DNA of 64,000 nt from Bartonella massiliensis (GTDB lineage Bacteria; Pseudomonadota; Alphaproteobacteria; Rhizobiales; Rhizobiaceae). Positions 47,227 through 56,992 of this stretch are shown here, in pieces (the first letter of the stretch is position 1; every line of letters begins with the position of its first letter). Location: assembly GCF_902150025.1 (NCBI RefSeq), contig NZ_CABFVS010000021.1, forward strand, positions 1 to 64,000. Reading direction: 5' to 3'. The notes beneath the pieces were generated by a model. That model did not search any database, was not told the DNA's origin, and was given only the letters and a program-made list of their open reading frames with translations. Made by a program: the position numbers and the translations under genes.

Positions 47227-49134
47227 TTATTTCTTATAAAGTTTGGGTGTTTTATCACTAAAAAGCGCTTCTAGTTGTTTTGTTATAGCATTTGCAAGTT
47301 CTTCAGCATTCATAATTGTTACAGCACGTTGATAATAACGGGTGACATCATGACCAATTCCAATGGCAATGAGTTCGATGGGGGAATGCGTTTGAATTTC
47401 TTGAATCACTGCGCGTAAATGTTTTTCTAGATAATTACTGGCGTTAACCGATAGTGTTGAGTCGTCAACAGGGGCGCCATCAGAAATCACCATGAGAATG
47501 CGACGTTGTTCACGCCGTGATAAAAGGCGTTGATGTGCCCAAATTAAAGCTTCTCCGTCGATATTTTCTTTTAATAATCCTTCTTGCATCATCAAACCTA
47601 GATTGCGGCGTGCGCGACGCCATGGGGTATCCGCACTTTTATAGATGATATGACACAAATCATTCAGGCGTCCAGGATGAGGAGGCTTATGTTGCTCAAG
47701 CCATTTTTCGCGTGATTTTCCCCCTTTCCATGTTTTGGTGGTAAAACCTAAAATTTCAACTTTGACACCACAACGCTCAAGCGTTTGTGTCAAAATATCG
47801 GCACAACTTGCGGCAACGCTAATGGGGCGTCCGCGCATTGAACCAGAATTATCAATGAGGAGTGAAACAACTGTATCTCGAAATTGCGTGTTGCTTTCCA
47901 TTTTAAAAGAAAGGGGTTGCATGGGATCAATAATCAAGCGTGAAAGCCGTGCTGTATCGAGATATCCTTCTTCAAGGTCAAAGTGCCAGTTGCGATTTTG
48001 TTGTGCCATAAGGCGGCGTTGAAGACGATTGGCTAAACGTCCAACAATATTTTGAAGATGATTAATTTGCTTATCGAGATAACGGCGTAAGTGATTTAAT
48101 TCATTTTCAGAACAAAAATCAGTTGCTTCCAAAATCTGATCAAATTGACGGGTGAATATTTTATAATTGCCAAGTCTTTCCATTTGTTCTGAATCGGAAA
48201 AAAGGCGTTTTGGTTTGCTTGGCTTTTCTTGCCAAGGATCATTTTTTTGCTCGCCATCAGCTTGATCATGGTCGTTTGTTTGTGTTGCTTGTGTTTTTCC
48301 TTCGTCTTGTACATCACTTTCTTGTTCAGTGCAGGTTTGTTCTTCACTTTGAGCGTGTTTTTTATTTTTACTTTCTTCTTCTGTTTGATCGTGCGGTTCA
48401 GATTCGTTTTTTAATTTTTTATTGTTTTCACTGTCAGAAGTTTGATCTTGTTGCACTGTCATTTTAAGAGTAGCAAGCATTTGGCGAACGATTTGTGCAA
48501 AAGCTTGTTGGTTGTAAATATGATGTGTGAGTTCATTGAGCTGTGTTGCAGCCTTTTGTTCGAGTTCTTGACGCCACAATTCTAAGACGGGACCTGCTTC
48601 TTTTGGCGCTGTGCGCTTTGTTATTTTTTCACGCAATAAAAGGGCAATCGCTTCTTGGATGGGGGCTTCATTTTGGTTGCTAATCTTTTCATAATGGGCT
48701 CTTTTGTATTTATCAGCGAGCATGACATCAAGGTTTTTTGCAAGTCCCTTCATGGCTAAAGACCCGATTGCTTCAATGCGTGTTTGTTCGAGGGCATCAA
48801 AGATAGCGCGTGCTTCTGATTCTGGTGGAGAAAATTGCATGTGAATGCGGTTATCATGCCATGCTTTGCGTAGAGCCATGGAATCACCTAGTCCACGGGT
48901 AATGGTGATATCTTTATCCGTAGCGCGTTGTGGTAATTCTGGTAAACGTGCACAATTTCCGCTCAAAGATGGTCTGTTGAGGCTAAAGGAAACTTCTAGA
49001 TGGGATGTACCTGCAATTGCACGCATACAAGTGGAAAGAGCTTTCTTAAAAGCTCCTCTATCAAGCGTATTGGGGGAAAGATTGTTTGTTTGATTTTTGC
49101 TATTGTCGTCAGGGGCGATCGCCATAATTGACAT
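47227..49134 (-). CDS. cobT: CobT, VWA-domain cobaltochelatase subunit
   Basis: Partner of the AAA+ protein CobS; in Pseudomonas and Brucella CobN-CobS-CobT inserts cobalt into hydrogenobyrinic diamide. The 635-residue protein has an N-terminal helical part, a highly charged low-complexity region (about 220-310), and a C-terminal von Willebrand A domain with the MIDAS motif DNSGS near 425 and SDGAP near 560. It lies 6 bases behind cobS. A second in-frame ATG three codons downstream is an alternative start. No cobN or other B12 gene is in the window. Confidence 0.92.
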   Translation of the reverse strand: MSIMAIAPDDNSKNQTNNLSPNTLDRGAFKKALSTCMRAIAGTSHLEVSFSLNRPSLSGNCARLPELPQRATDKDITITRGLGDSMALRKAWHDNRIHMQFSPPESEARAIFDALEQTRIEAIGSLAMKGLAKNLDVMLADKYKRAHYEKISNQNEAPIQEAIALLLREKITKRTAPKEAGPVLELWRQELEQKAATQLNELTHHIYNQQAFAQIVRQMLATLKMTVQQDQTSDSENNKKLKNESEPHDQTEEESKNKKHAQSEEQTCTEQESDVQDEGKTQATQTNDHDQADGEQKNDPWQEKPSKPKRLFSDSEQMERLGNYKIFTRQFDQILEATDFCSENELNHLRRYLDKQINHLQNIVGRLANRLQRRLMAQQNRNWHFDLEEGYLDTARLSRLIIDPMQPLSFKMESNTQFRDTVVSLLIDNSGSMRGRPISVAASCADILTQTLERCGVKVEILGFTTKTWKGGKSREKWLEQHKPPHPGRLNDLCHIIYKSADTPWRRARRNLGLMMQEGLLKENIDGEALIWAHQRLLSRREQRRILMVISDGAPVDDSTLSVNASNYLEKHLRAVIQEIQTHSPIELIAIGIGHDVTRYYQRAVTIMNAEELANAITKQLEALFSDKTPKLYKK

Positions 49135-49140
49135 ATTCCT

Positions 49141-50121
49141 TTAAGACAAGACACCCTGCATGAGTGATTCGGGAAGCTCTTGTCCAAAGGCGCGTTGGTA
49201 AAATTCTGCGACAGTGGCACGTTCGAGTTCATCACATTTATTGAGAAAGGTTAATCGAAAAGCAAAGCCGATATCTTGAAAAATTGTGATATTTTCTGCC
49301 CAAGTAATGACAGTTCGCGGGCTCATGACTGTTGAAAGATCTCCATTGATAAAAGCTTGGCGGACCATATCAGCAACATGAACCATTTGTGAAATTGTCT
49401 TTTTTCCCTCAGCCGTTTGAAAAGATTTAACCTTTGAACAAACGATATCAACCTCTTTATCATGGGGTAAATAATTAAGTATCGTTACAATAGACCAGCG
49501 ATCCATTTGGGCTTGATTGATTTGTTGGGTACCATGATAGAGCCCTGTTGTATCGCCAAGACCAATGGTATTGGCTGTTGCAAAAAGACGAAATGCTGGG
49601 TGAGGAGAGATAACACGGCTTTGATCAAGTAAGCTGAGCTTTCCAGAGGTTTCAAGAACACGTTGGATGACAAACATAACATCAGGACGCCCCGCATCAT
49701 ATTCGTCGAAAACAAGAGCAATATTATTTTGATAAGCCCATGGCAAAATACCCTCTTTAAATTCAGTAATTTGTAAGCCATCTTTTAAAACGATTGCGTC
49801 TTTTCCTACAAGATCAATACGACTTACATGGCTGTCGAGATTAATGCGAAGACAAGGCCAGTTCAGACGGGCAGCAACTTGTTCAATATGCGTTGATTTG
49901 CCTGTACCGTGATAGCCGGAAACCATGACACGACGGTTAAAAGTAAAACCGGCGAGAATCGCTACAGTTGTTTGTGGATCAAAAAGATAATCGGGATCAA
50001 TATCAGGAACATGCGGGCTTTTGGTGCTAAAAGCAGGGATTTTCATATCTGTATCAATATGAAACAGATCGTGCGCGCAAAGTGTAATATCGGGCAAATT
50101 TTCAAGGTTAGGATTTGTCAT
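49141..50121 (-). CDS. cobS: CobS, MoxR-type AAA+ ATPase
   Basis: A 326-residue ATPase with the Walker A motif GYHGTGKST near 70-78, the Walker B VFDEYDAG near 138-145, and a sensor-1 region FATANT near 178. In cobaltochelatase it forms a hexameric ring with CobT. The MoxR-like AAA+/VWA pairing could also act as a chaperone. It shares an operon with cobT; the J-domain gene lies upstream on the same strand, and that order is conserved in Rhizobiales. Confidence 0.93.
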   Translation of the reverse strand: MTNPNLENLPDITLCAHDLFHIDTDMKIPAFSTKSPHVPDIDPDYLFDPQTTVAILAGFTFNRRVMVSGYHGTGKSTHIEQVAARLNWPCLRINLDSHVSRIDLVGKDAIVLKDGLQITEFKEGILPWAYQNNIALVFDEYDAGRPDVMFVIQRVLETSGKLSLLDQSRVISPHPAFRLFATANTIGLGDTTGLYHGTQQINQAQMDRWSIVTILNYLPHDKEVDIVCSKVKSFQTAEGKKTISQMVHVADMVRQAFINGDLSTVMSPRTVITWAENITIFQDIGFAFRLTFLNKCDELERATVAEFYQRAFGQELPESLMQGVLS

Positions 50122-50301
50122 TGTGCTTCTGGCAAGAAAAGGACGCTATTTATCTCATGAGAAAACGATACAAGAGTTAGAGCATTTATGCAATGCTCTA
50201 TAATGAGAGCCTTAGAGATGAAGGAAGATCTTTTTTCACGTAGTTTACAACGTTTGCGAAAACAACAATGTTTTATGTAAAGAGTGATGGTTGCAATGAG
50301 A

Positions 50302-50919
50302 TTAGCACAAACCAGATTTTTTGAGCAAATTGTAAGCATGCAAAACATCGCGAAAGCGCTCTTCTGAAGCACGATTACCACCATTAGAATCGGGATGGTG
50401 TTTTTTTACCAACTCTTTATATTTCATTTTAATATCTTCTGCTGAAGCGTTTGCTTGTAACCCTAGTGTATCAAAAGCCTTTGCTTCTAAGGGTTTTAAT
50501 TTTCGTGAGAAATTATTGCTATGTCGTCTGTTAAAAAGCGTGAAGGGATCGCGCATACGATTTTGATAGGCTGCTGTCCCAGAGCGAATCTTTGCATAAT
50601 TGGCAGCGGTTTTTTTTGATGTACCATTGCTTAGATCTGTAGGCCATGTCGGACGATGTCCTGTAAGAGCATCCTTTTGGAACTTTGCAATATCTTTGTT
50701 GCTAAGACCCGAGAAGTAATTAAAGTTTTTATTATAGGCGCGCACGTGCTCAATACAAAAGTGTAAATATTGCCCTTCGTGATTTCGACCTGCTGGTGCC
50801 TTATGGGTTCCTGTCTTTTCACAACCTTCCCACTGACACTGTTGCACTTCTGGCTCAGTCTTTTGCTTTTTATTTGAGCTTATGCGAATTGAATCGAATA
50901 ATTTAGATGTTATTGTCAT
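50302..50919 (-). CDS. J-domain (DnaJ-like) protein
   Basis: A 205-residue protein whose J domain is at the C-terminus (about 142-202): FDTLGLQANASAEDIKMKYKELVKKHHPD, with the HPD tripeptide near 174. The N-terminal half has Cys28, Cys33, Cys55 and His58 in a spacing that could bind zinc, and a conserved YNYFSG-like segment. It likely stimulates a DnaK partner. It sits next to cobS and diverges from bolA as in other Rhizobiales. Confidence 0.88.
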   Translation of the reverse strand: MTITSKLFDSIRISSNKKQKTEPEVQQCQWEGCEKTGTHKAPAGRNHEGQYLHFCIEHVRAYNKNFNYFSGLSNKDIAKFQKDALTGHRPTWPTDLSNGTSKKTAANYAKIRSGTAAYQNRMRDPFTLFNRRHSNNFSRKLKPLEAKAFDTLGLQANASAEDIKMKYKELVKKHHPDSNGGNRASEERFRDVLHAYNLLKKSGLC

Positions 50920-51045
50920 ACTCTATGGTTTATGCAAAATTGATTAATTTTACAAGAATTGACTTTTGAAAAATTTGTTTTCACACTTAAATATGGTTAC
51001 GAAAATGATTTATTGTCGCACGTTTACTTGGTTAAGGAACAAAAA

Positions 51046-51318
51046 ATGTCTGTAGAAACGATAATCAAGAAAAAGCTTCAGAATGCTTTTCATCCACAGA
51101 AACTTGAAGTGATTAACGAGAGTTATCTTCATGAGGGGCATCCACATAATGAGCATGCTTTTGATGGTAAAGGAGAAACGCATTTTCGTGTAAAAATTTT
51201 ATCTTCTTCTTTTTCTAATATGACGCGTGTAGAAATACATCGAGCGATTTATCAAGTCTTACAAGAAGAGTTAGCGACCTGTGTTCACGCTTTAGCACTT
51301 GAAATTGAAAAGCTTTAA
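51046..51318 (+). CDS. BolA-family protein
   Basis: A 90-residue protein with the BolA class II KH-like fold: ETIIKKKLQNAFHPQKLEVINES, then HFRVKILSSSF and the helix RVEIHRAIYQVL. BolA proteins pair with monothiol glutaredoxins in iron-sulfur metabolism and some regulate transcription. I placed the start at the ATG at 51046 after 'aaggaac'; the open frame extends 29 codons upstream without family similarity. A decayed copy of its 3' end lies at 52322, beyond an integrase repeat cluster. Confidence 0.9.
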   Translation: MSVETIIKKKLQNAFHPQKLEVINESYLHEGHPHNEHAFDGKGETHFRVKILSSSFSNMTRVEIHRAIYQVLQEELATCVHALALEIEKL

Positions 51319-51351
51319 TTTTTCTCTTAAAAAATTTTTTAGAGCATTTTT

Positions 51352-51562
51352 TTTGTTAAAAAAAACATTTCTCAATGCTTATCACACCTATTTCACGACG
51401 GTGCCTTGTGAATGGTATCATGGTACGTTCCCATGCAATGTATAAAATCTATTGATGTTGATCATCCCCATCTTTACGCTTCATAAAAGAGCAAGTGAGC
51501 GCGATAACACACTTTTCCAACTCGTGGGTGTTGTGCGGTTTTAGTACTTAAGATGATTCAAT
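51352..51562 (-). pseudogene. Integrase-arm repeat, truncated copy Q
   Basis: Minus-strand copy retaining decayed arm codons (from 'ctcaatgcttatcacacc' to 'ttaagatgattca'). Its own upstream half is missing and it is replaced at once by the left end of copy R, giving a divergent Q-R junction. Confidence 0.6.
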
Positions 51563-51564
51563 AA

Positions 51565-51735
51565 GATATTGATTTATAATGATAATATAGCATTATTCAT
51601 ATTGAATGAAACTCTCGAATAACGTAGGATTCTCTCATTTCAAATCTGTTTATCTTGAATCAGTCAAAACCACTCGTTTACATATAACAAGCGGGATAAG
51701 TGTGTGGATCAAATTTGTATAAGAAAGGAGTAAAA
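51565..51735 (+). repeat. Upstream block of integrase repeat R
   Basis: The best-preserved non-coding half of the repeat: the terminal motif 'tattgatttataatgataa' near 51572, a 'ttgaatgaaactctc'/'ctctcatttcaa' inverted repeat, an imperfect form of the GCTTG-N7-CAAGC hairpin, and 'aaaggag' six bases before the ATG at 51736. It probably holds the promoter and attachment or arm sites of the ancestral integrase. Confidence 0.7.
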
Positions 51736-52155
51736 ATGGTCCTGATGAATCGTCTTAATGCAAGGTCTGTTGCAACATTGGGGGCTGGCAAATATAATGA
51801 TGGTGTTGGCTTGCTTCTTCATAAGCGTAAAAATGGGGGTGCTCAATGGATTTACCGTTATACCCTTCACGGGTGCCGTCGTGAAATGGGCTTGGGTGCT
51901 TTAAGAGATGTTTCTTTAAAACAAGCCTGTGAATTGGCAACGGGGTGGCATTCTATTTTACGTGAAGGTTGTGACCCCATTAAAGAACGTGAAAAACAAA
52001 AGCGTGAAGCAATAAGCAATCTCCATTATTTAAAAGATATCGCGTTGGATGCTTTTGAAAGCCGTAAAGCAGAATTAAAAGGAGATGGAAAAGATGGTAA
52101 ATGGTTTTCGCCTTTACAACTTCATAAGAGGCATGTCTTTTTTGTTCAGTTTTGA
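51736..52155 (+). CDS. Intact integrase arm-type DNA-binding domain (truncated integrase)
   Basis: The only uninterrupted arm domain among the repeats: 139 residues from MVLMNRLNARSVATLGAGKY, through GVGLLLHKRKNGGAQWIYRYTLHGCRREMGLGAL (the beta-sheet arm domain of P4-type tyrosine integrases, DUF4102), to a basic helix KEREKQKREA and ELKGDGKDGKWFSPLQL. The last dozen residues come from the inverted copy S, which closes the frame. No catalytic domain is present, so it cannot recombine DNA, but it could still bind arm sites. A strong ribosome-binding site precedes it. It may simply be the youngest remnant. Confidence 0.6.
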   Translation: MVLMNRLNARSVATLGAGKYNDGVGLLLHKRKNGGAQWIYRYTLHGCRREMGLGALRDVSLKQACELATGWHSILREGCDPIKEREKQKREAISNLHYLKDIALDAFESRKAELKGDGKDGKWFSPLQLHKRHVFFVQF

Positions 52156-52290
52156 CCATATGCTAGCTCACGCTTGTGATGTGCAAAAAAGTTTTTTATT
52201 GTTTGACTATACACAGATTTGAAATGAAGGAATCTTACGGTATTCAAGGTCTTTATTTAAGTTGAAGAATGCTATATTATCATTATAAAT
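52118..52290 (-). pseudogene. Integrase-arm repeat, copy S (upstream part)
   Basis: Minus-strand copy of only the upstream half: 'ataagaggcatgtcttttttg', the hairpin 'gcttgtgatgtgcaa', 'gatttgaaatgaaggaat' and the terminal AT motif to 52290. It truncates copy R in inverted orientation. Confidence 0.7.
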
Positions 52291-52321
52291 CAAAGTGTTT
52301 TAGTTTTTAAGGTTATTATTG

Positions 52322-52417
52322 TGTGTAGAAGTATATCGAGTGATTGATAAATTTTACAAGAAGAGTTCGTGATCTGTATGCGTGCTTTGGTTTTTGAAAT
52401 TGAAAAACTTTAATTTT
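52322..52417 (+). pseudogene. Decayed copy of the bolA 3' end
   Basis: Aligns with 51221-51318 plus a few bases past the stop, roughly three-quarters identical by eye (shared 'ttacaagaagagtt' and 'ttgaaattgaaaa', then 'ctttaattttt'), with a frameshift. The repeat cluster Q-R-S lies exactly between bolA and this copy. Confidence 0.8.
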
Positions 52418-52430
52418 TGATGAGGCATTT

Positions 52431-53399
52431 TTAAGAACGTGGATGAGCTTTTTGATAAATTTCCAACAGATGCTCAGTATCGACATGAGTATAGGTTTGT
52501 GTGGTAGAAAGACTCGCGTGTCCAAGAAGTTCTTGAATCGTTCGCAAATCTCCTCCTCGTGATAAAAGATGGGTGGCGAAAGAATGGCGCAGTGTATGGG
52601 GGGTGGCTGTTTCTGGTAAACCAAGATTTGCACGTAAGTTGCGTACAGCTTTCTGAATAATAGCAGGTTGGAGGGGGCCACCTCGCGCACCGCGAAATAT
52701 GGGCTGGTTATCTCTTAAAGGATAGGGGCAACATTTGAGATAATTTTGTACAGCTTCGTAAACAATTTTGATGAGAGGAACAAGGCGTGTTTTGCCTCCT
52801 TTTCCTGTTATGAATAAACTTGTTTTTTGGGGATCAGAAAATTGTTCTGGTGTGAGGCTTAAGGCTTCTGATATGCGCATACCACAGCCATAGAGAAGCA
52901 TGAGGACAGCAGTATTGCGCGCGATAATCCAAGGTTCAGTTTCCAGCTGTTTTTCTTGTTTGACGATGTTGAGTGCTGCATTTATTGCTAAAGGTTTGGG
53001 GAGCGACTTTGGATGTTTGGGGCTTCGGATCAGTTGAGCTGCGGGAATATTGACGATTCCTTCGCGCGATAGGTATTTAAAAAAAGAACGGATACCTGCT
53101 ACCCCACGGCTTAAAGAGCGAGCACTGACATTGTTTGTACGTCGAAACGCAAGATAAGCCCGTAAATCGCTGACGTGTAAATGAGCAAGATCTGTAAAAG
53201 TTGGTGCATGACCTAAATGTTGACAGAGAAAAGATAAAAATTGTCGCGTATCACGTTCATAGGCTTGCGCTGTTTGTGCGGACATACGACGTGTTTTTAC
53301 AAGACACTTTAACCAGTTTTTCCTTGCGGTTAAAACCGCATGGTCTGCTGGAATGAGAGGATTATTTTCATCTTTTCTCTTGTCGTTTTTGATCGGCAT
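52431..53399 (-). CDS. xerC: Tyrosine recombinase XerC
   Basis: Site-specific recombinase that with XerD resolves chromosome dimers at dif. The 322-residue protein has an N-terminal SAM-like core-binding domain (about 25-115). All catalytic residues are present: Arg175 (GCGMRISEAL), Lys203 (GKGGKTR), His268 and Arg271 (HTLRH), His294 (LLGHASL) and Tyr303 (TQTYTHV). It is unrelated in detail to the P4-type integrase remnants. It follows sapC by 3 bases on the minus strand. Confidence 0.92.
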   Translation of the reverse strand: MPIKNDKRKDENNPLIPADHAVLTARKNWLKCLVKTRRMSAQTAQAYERDTRQFLSFLCQHLGHAPTFTDLAHLHVSDLRAYLAFRRTNNVSARSLSRGVAGIRSFFKYLSREGIVNIPAAQLIRSPKHPKSLPKPLAINAALNIVKQEKQLETEPWIIARNTAVLMLLYGCGMRISEALSLTPEQFSDPQKTSLFITGKGGKTRLVPLIKIVYEAVQNYLKCCPYPLRDNQPIFRGARGGPLQPAIIQKAVRNLRANLGLPETATPHTLRHSFATHLLSRGGDLRTIQELLGHASLSTTQTYTHVDTEHLLEIYQKAHPRS

Positions 53400-53402
53400 T
53401 AT

Positions 53403-54224
53403 CTAGTTGAGGGTTTCTTTCTTTTTAGATTTTTCATCGTCAGCATGACCATTCTTGTTTGCCGGTTTTTCTTCATGGTTGATAAGTTGCTTCTCCCCTT
53501 TGAGAGAGAGGATTTTTAAAAGATTATGCGTTGACATTAAATGCGCAAAAATTAACCCTAAAAAGCCATTTTTATGAAGTTTGGCAAGCTGGCTTGCTGA
53601 TAGTTTATTTAATTTTTCTTCGTCAACAACCCAAAAATTTTCCAATTGTGCTGAGAGGCCTTTATCGTTTTTTACATTGATTGATTTTTGGCTGAGAAGG
53701 TCCATTTCCACAAGAGCATCAATAAATTCAGAGGTTTTCTCCATAGCGATTTTAAAGCTTTCAAGAAAACGAATACGTTCTTCCATAAAAGGAGAAATCG
53801 AGCCATCGGAATTAAAAAGCTCTGTTCCTGCAACTTCATTAAACATCCCAGATTGTTGATCAAAGCAAACAGAAAGCTCTTTTTCATTGCTGATTTGTGC
53901 CAAAACAAAAGGATAACGACGAACAAAAGCTGGAACATAGGTATTGGTTTTCCAACTTTTATCAGAAGTAATATAGTCATTTTCATCGTTAGAAAGACCA
54001 ACAAGAGCAGCCGATGTATAGTGCCGTTTTTTTTGTTCATCTTCAGCGCACATAAACAAAATAGGATAGTCTAGTGCTGCTTGAAAATATTCAGTACTTG
54101 CTAAAGGAACCCAGTGCGTATTTTGGGCAAAAGACATATCACTTGGTGGCGCAAATTTTAGATTTTTATGAGAAACTTTGTTGATGGGGGTGATATCTTT
54201 GTAAAATAGCATAATATTTGCCAT
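53403..54224 (-). CDS. SapC-family protein
   Basis: A 273-residue protein matching the SapC family: YKDITPINKVSHKNLKF at the start, YPILFMCAED, then TYVPAFVRRYPFVLAQ and VCFDQQSGMF, and late LYxIYAHL-like FLGLIFAHLMSTHNL. SapC was first described beside a surface-layer gene in Campylobacter; its function in alphaproteobacteria is not settled. I chose the ATG at 54224 with 'aaggag' six bases upstream; the open frame extends 22 codons further without similarity. The charged Lys/Glu tail is unusual. Confidence 0.85.
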   Translation of the reverse strand: MANIMLFYKDITPINKVSHKNLKFAPPSDMSFAQNTHWVPLASTEYFQAALDYPILFMCAEDEQKKRHYTSAALVGLSNDENDYITSDKSWKTNTYVPAFVRRYPFVLAQISNEKELSVCFDQQSGMFNEVAGTELFNSDGSISPFMEERIRFLESFKIAMEKTSEFIDALVEMDLLSQKSINVKNDKGLSAQLENFWVVDEEKLNKLSASQLAKLHKNGFLGLIFAHLMSTHNLLKILSLKGEKQLINHEEKPANKNGHADDEKSKKKETLN

Positions 54225-54357
54225 AAGACTTCTCCTTAATATTAATTTGTTTTTGTTACCAAGAAAGGTCTTTTGGGAAGATTGTCTCAATATGGCAACA
54301 AGATTAAATAGAAATGATTAAGATTGAGGGTTCACTTTTGAGAGATAATGTTTTTGG

Positions 54358-54903
54358 ATGAAGTATAATAAAGAAAAGCTTAAAAATAAAGTCTATCTTG
54401 CCATTATTGGTATGCCTCATGGTATAAAAGGAGATGTTTTTGTTAAAATTTTAGGTGCTGAGCCACAGCGTTTTCAGTTTTATGGGACACTTTATGATGA
54501 TATGGGGCGTTCTTATGAAATTGTAACTCTTCGTATACAAAAAAATAAGGCGATTATACGTTTTAAAGGGGTCGATAATCGTAATGCTGCTGAGTCTTTA
54601 AAAGGGATTCGTCTTTATGTGATGCGTGATCAATTGATTGATGATTTGGATGAGGATGAGTTTTATCAAGTCGATTTAATAGGGTTGCGCGTTCAAGACT
54701 GTGGAGGCACAGTTTTGGGTGAAGTGTGTGCTTTTTTTAATTTTGGGGCTGGTGATTTGCTTGAAATACGTTTGAATATGGGAAAAAAGGTGCTTATTCC
54801 CTTTAGTAAGGCGGCGGTACCAGAAATTTGTATGAACGCCGGTTTTCTTGTTGTTGATCCCATGGCGGCTGGTTTAAGCAATGGGAAAGAAAATGATGAA
54901 TGA
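54358..54903 (+). CDS. rimM: Ribosome maturation factor RimM
   Basis: Assists maturation of the 30S head by binding S19. The 181-residue protein has an N-terminal beta-barrel domain (IGMPHGIKGDVFVKIL near 17-32) and a C-terminal PRC-barrel (EDEFYQVDLIGLRV near 100-113; VLIPFSKAAVPEI near 145). It is the first gene of rimM-trmD-rplS. rpsP, normally immediately upstream, is 19.5 kb away. The start is an ATG with only a weak ribosome-binding site. Confidence 0.93.
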   Translation: MKYNKEKLKNKVYLAIIGMPHGIKGDVFVKILGAEPQRFQFYGTLYDDMGRSYEIVTLRIQKNKAIIRFKGVDNRNAAESLKGIRLYVMRDQLIDDLDEDEFYQVDLIGLRVQDCGGTVLGEVCAFFNFGAGDLLEIRLNMGKKVLIPFSKAAVPEICMNAGFLVVDPMAAGLSNGKENDE

Positions 54904-55180
54904 TAGCTTGAATTAAAAAAATAAAAAGCGAAAAATATTAAAAATGCCAATGATTTCAAGCAAGTGTGGTGGTATTTTGATTTCTAAGAGTTGCTTGGAT
55001 TTTTAAGAAGGGCTTGAAAGTATTGCTTTTGTTTTAAGTGCAAGTATTGAAGAGAGGGGATTGTACTGGGTATGGCGTAGAGAGAATTCTGGATTAACGC
55101 CATAGCGTTACATTGATCTGATTTGTGTTATTTTGGCTTATAAAGAGTTGGTTGAATAAAATGAGGATGAAAAAATAAAA

Positions 55181-55879
55181 ATGAAATTTCAGGCGCGCGT
55201 TTTAACGCTTTACCCAGAAATGTTTCCAGGTTTTTTAGGGTATTCTTTAGCAGGGCAAGCTTTAGAGCGTGGAATTTGGTCACTGGAGACAGTACAGATT
55301 AGAGATTTCGCTTTGGATAAACACCATAGTGTTGATGATACACCCGCTGGTGGGGGGGCTGGTATGGTGATGCGGGCGGATGTATTGGCAGCTGCGCTTG
55401 ATCATTGTCCACAGGATTCACCAAGATTGTTGATGAGTCCACGTGGGCGCCCTTTTGACCAAGCTTATGCGCGTCGTTTGGCGCATGATTCGGGCATTAC
55501 ATTGGTTTGTGGACGCTTTGAAGGGGTTGATGAGCGAGTTATAGAGGCACGGGAATTAGAAGAAGTCTCTATTGGTGATTATATTCTTTCAGGGGGAGAA
55601 ACAGCCGCACTGGTTATCTTAGATGCTATTATACGTCTTTTGCCAGGAGTGATGGGAAATAAAGCTTCTGCAAAGTGTGAAAGCTTTGAAAATGGTTTGC
55701 TGGAACATCCGCAATATACGCGCCCTTCTCTTTTCGAAGGACGAGAGATTCCGCCCGTATTGCTCTCAGGTCATCACAAAGCGATTGCAGATTGGCGGCA
55801 AAGCCAAGCCGAATTGTTAACACGGAAACGTCGTCCGGATCTTTATACGCATTATGATAAAAATCGTCAGAAAACTTGA
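55181..55879 (+). CDS. trmD: tRNA (guanine37-N1)-methyltransferase TrmD
   Basis: Essential SPOUT methyltransferase making m1G37 in tRNAs. The 232-residue protein starts [17 protein letters not shown], with [14 protein letters not shown] near 52-65 and the trefoil-knot segments [12 protein letters not shown] (near 109) and [16 protein letters not shown] (near 130-145). It is separated from rimM by 277 non-coding bases, longer than usual. Ribosome-binding site 'gaggatg'. Confidence 0.95.
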   Translation: MKFQARVLTLYPEMFPGFLGYSLAGQALERGIWSLETVQIRDFALDKHHSVDDTPAGGGAGMVMRADVLAAALDHCPQDSPRLLMSPRGRPFDQAYARRLAHDSGITLVCGRFEGVDERVIEARELEEVSIGDYILSGGETAALVILDAIIRLLPGVMGNKASAKCESFENGLLEHPQYTRPSLFEGREIPPVLLSGHHKAIADWRQSQAELLTRKRRPDLYTHYDKNRQKT

Positions 55880-56091
55880 TTCATGGGATAAGGTAGTGTA
55901 TTGCATGGCTCTCTTTTTTTAATAGAGTTTTTATAAAAGGTTTTCTGTAGTTCCAGAATTAAAATGAAGGAATGGTGTATTCGCTCCTGTGTAAGGCATA
56001 GCCTAAAAGAGCTTCTTTTTTTAATACAAGGCTTTTTGGGTAAGAGTTGAGCGCTCTGACTGTTCGATAAAGAACATGAAGGATAAAAGAA

Positions 56092-56532
56092 ATGAATATT
56101 ATCGCACAGCTTGAAGCTGAACAATGTGCAAAAATTGAAGAAAAGCGCCAATTTCCAGCCTTTCAACCAGGAGATACAGTTCGTGTCATGGTGCGTGTGA
56201 CGGAAGGAACGCGGACGCGTGTTCAGGCTTATGAAGGGGTGTGTATTGCACGTTCAGGCGGTGGGTTGAATGAAACCTTTACAGTCCGCAAGATTTCTTA
56301 TGGTGAAGGGGTGGAACGGGTATTTCCTGTTTATTCTCCTTTGATTGAAGCTGTTGAGCTGGTACGTCGTGGTAAAGTGCGTCGGGCAAAACTCTATTAT
56401 CTGCGTGGTTTGAGAGGTAAAGCTGCGCGTATCGCTGAAAAGAGAGATTATCGAAAAAAAGCTGAAAAAGTTGTTGAGAAAGTAGAAGCAACACCTGTAA
56501 GTCCAGATGCTGAAACGCAAGTTGCTGAGTAA
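56092..56532 (+). CDS. rplS: 50S ribosomal protein L19
   Basis: A 146-residue protein beginning [15 protein letters not shown], with the L19 signature [30 protein letters not shown] and the basic segment [23 protein letters not shown], then an acidic tail typical of alphaproteobacteria. Ribosome-binding site 'aagga' at good spacing. It ends the rimM-trmD-rplS run and is followed by a clear hairpin terminator. Confidence 0.95.
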   Translation: MNIIAQLEAEQCAKIEEKRQFPAFQPGDTVRVMVRVTEGTRTRVQAYEGVCIARSGGGLNETFTVRKISYGEGVERVFPVYSPLIEAVELVRRGKVRRAKLYYLRGLRGKAARIAEKRDYRKKAEKVVEKVEATPVSPDAETQVAE

Positions 56533-56558
56533 AAATTTAAAGGCTAAATTTTATGCAA

Positions 56559-56592
56559 AAGCGGCTTTTATGCCGCTTATTTGTATCTTTTG
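56559..56592 (+). terminator. Terminator after rplS
   Basis: Stem AAGCGGC/GCCGCTT (56559-56565 and 56572-56578) with a six-base loop, followed by a T-rich tract, 27 bases after the rplS stop. Confidence 0.75.
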
Positions 56593-56992
56593 TGATTCGT
56601 TTTGTCCTTTAAAAGGCTTGGAGGGAGCATGAAAATGTTCAACCTCTCAAAGCTTTTTATCTTTTTTATTCTTACGTAAAGGGGTGAAGTGTAGGATATT
56701 ATTGCACATATCGTAGAGACTCAAAAGGATTAAGTATAATCTGAAAAAAATTCATGTTTATATTTGAGAAAAGATGTTAGACCTTTGACGTGAAGATAAA
56801 AGTGTATTAGATTAAGGCGAGTTTTACGGATTATATCCGTGGAGTAATCGGTTTTTTTATGCGTGACCTTTAATCCGTTATTTGAGACAACCGACCTGTA
56901 ATATTGGTATTTTGGGATACCAGACAAGTAAAACGAGATAATGTATTTGGTCGTTTTGTGCTGTGGTTGAAAAAACCAGGTCAGGATATTTT
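56593..56992. other. Intergenic region containing the sdh promoter
   Basis: A 400-base spacer between the rplS terminator and sdhC. A TATAAT hexamer lies at 56735-56740 without a convincing -35 partner, and a small GGTAT/ATACC hairpin lies near 56907-56922. I see no gene or repeat. Confidence 0.4.

Noticed and set aside
52316-52690. 124-codon minus-strand open frame overlapping xerC
   Set aside because: A shifted-frame shadow of the catalytic end of xerC plus the bolA echo.
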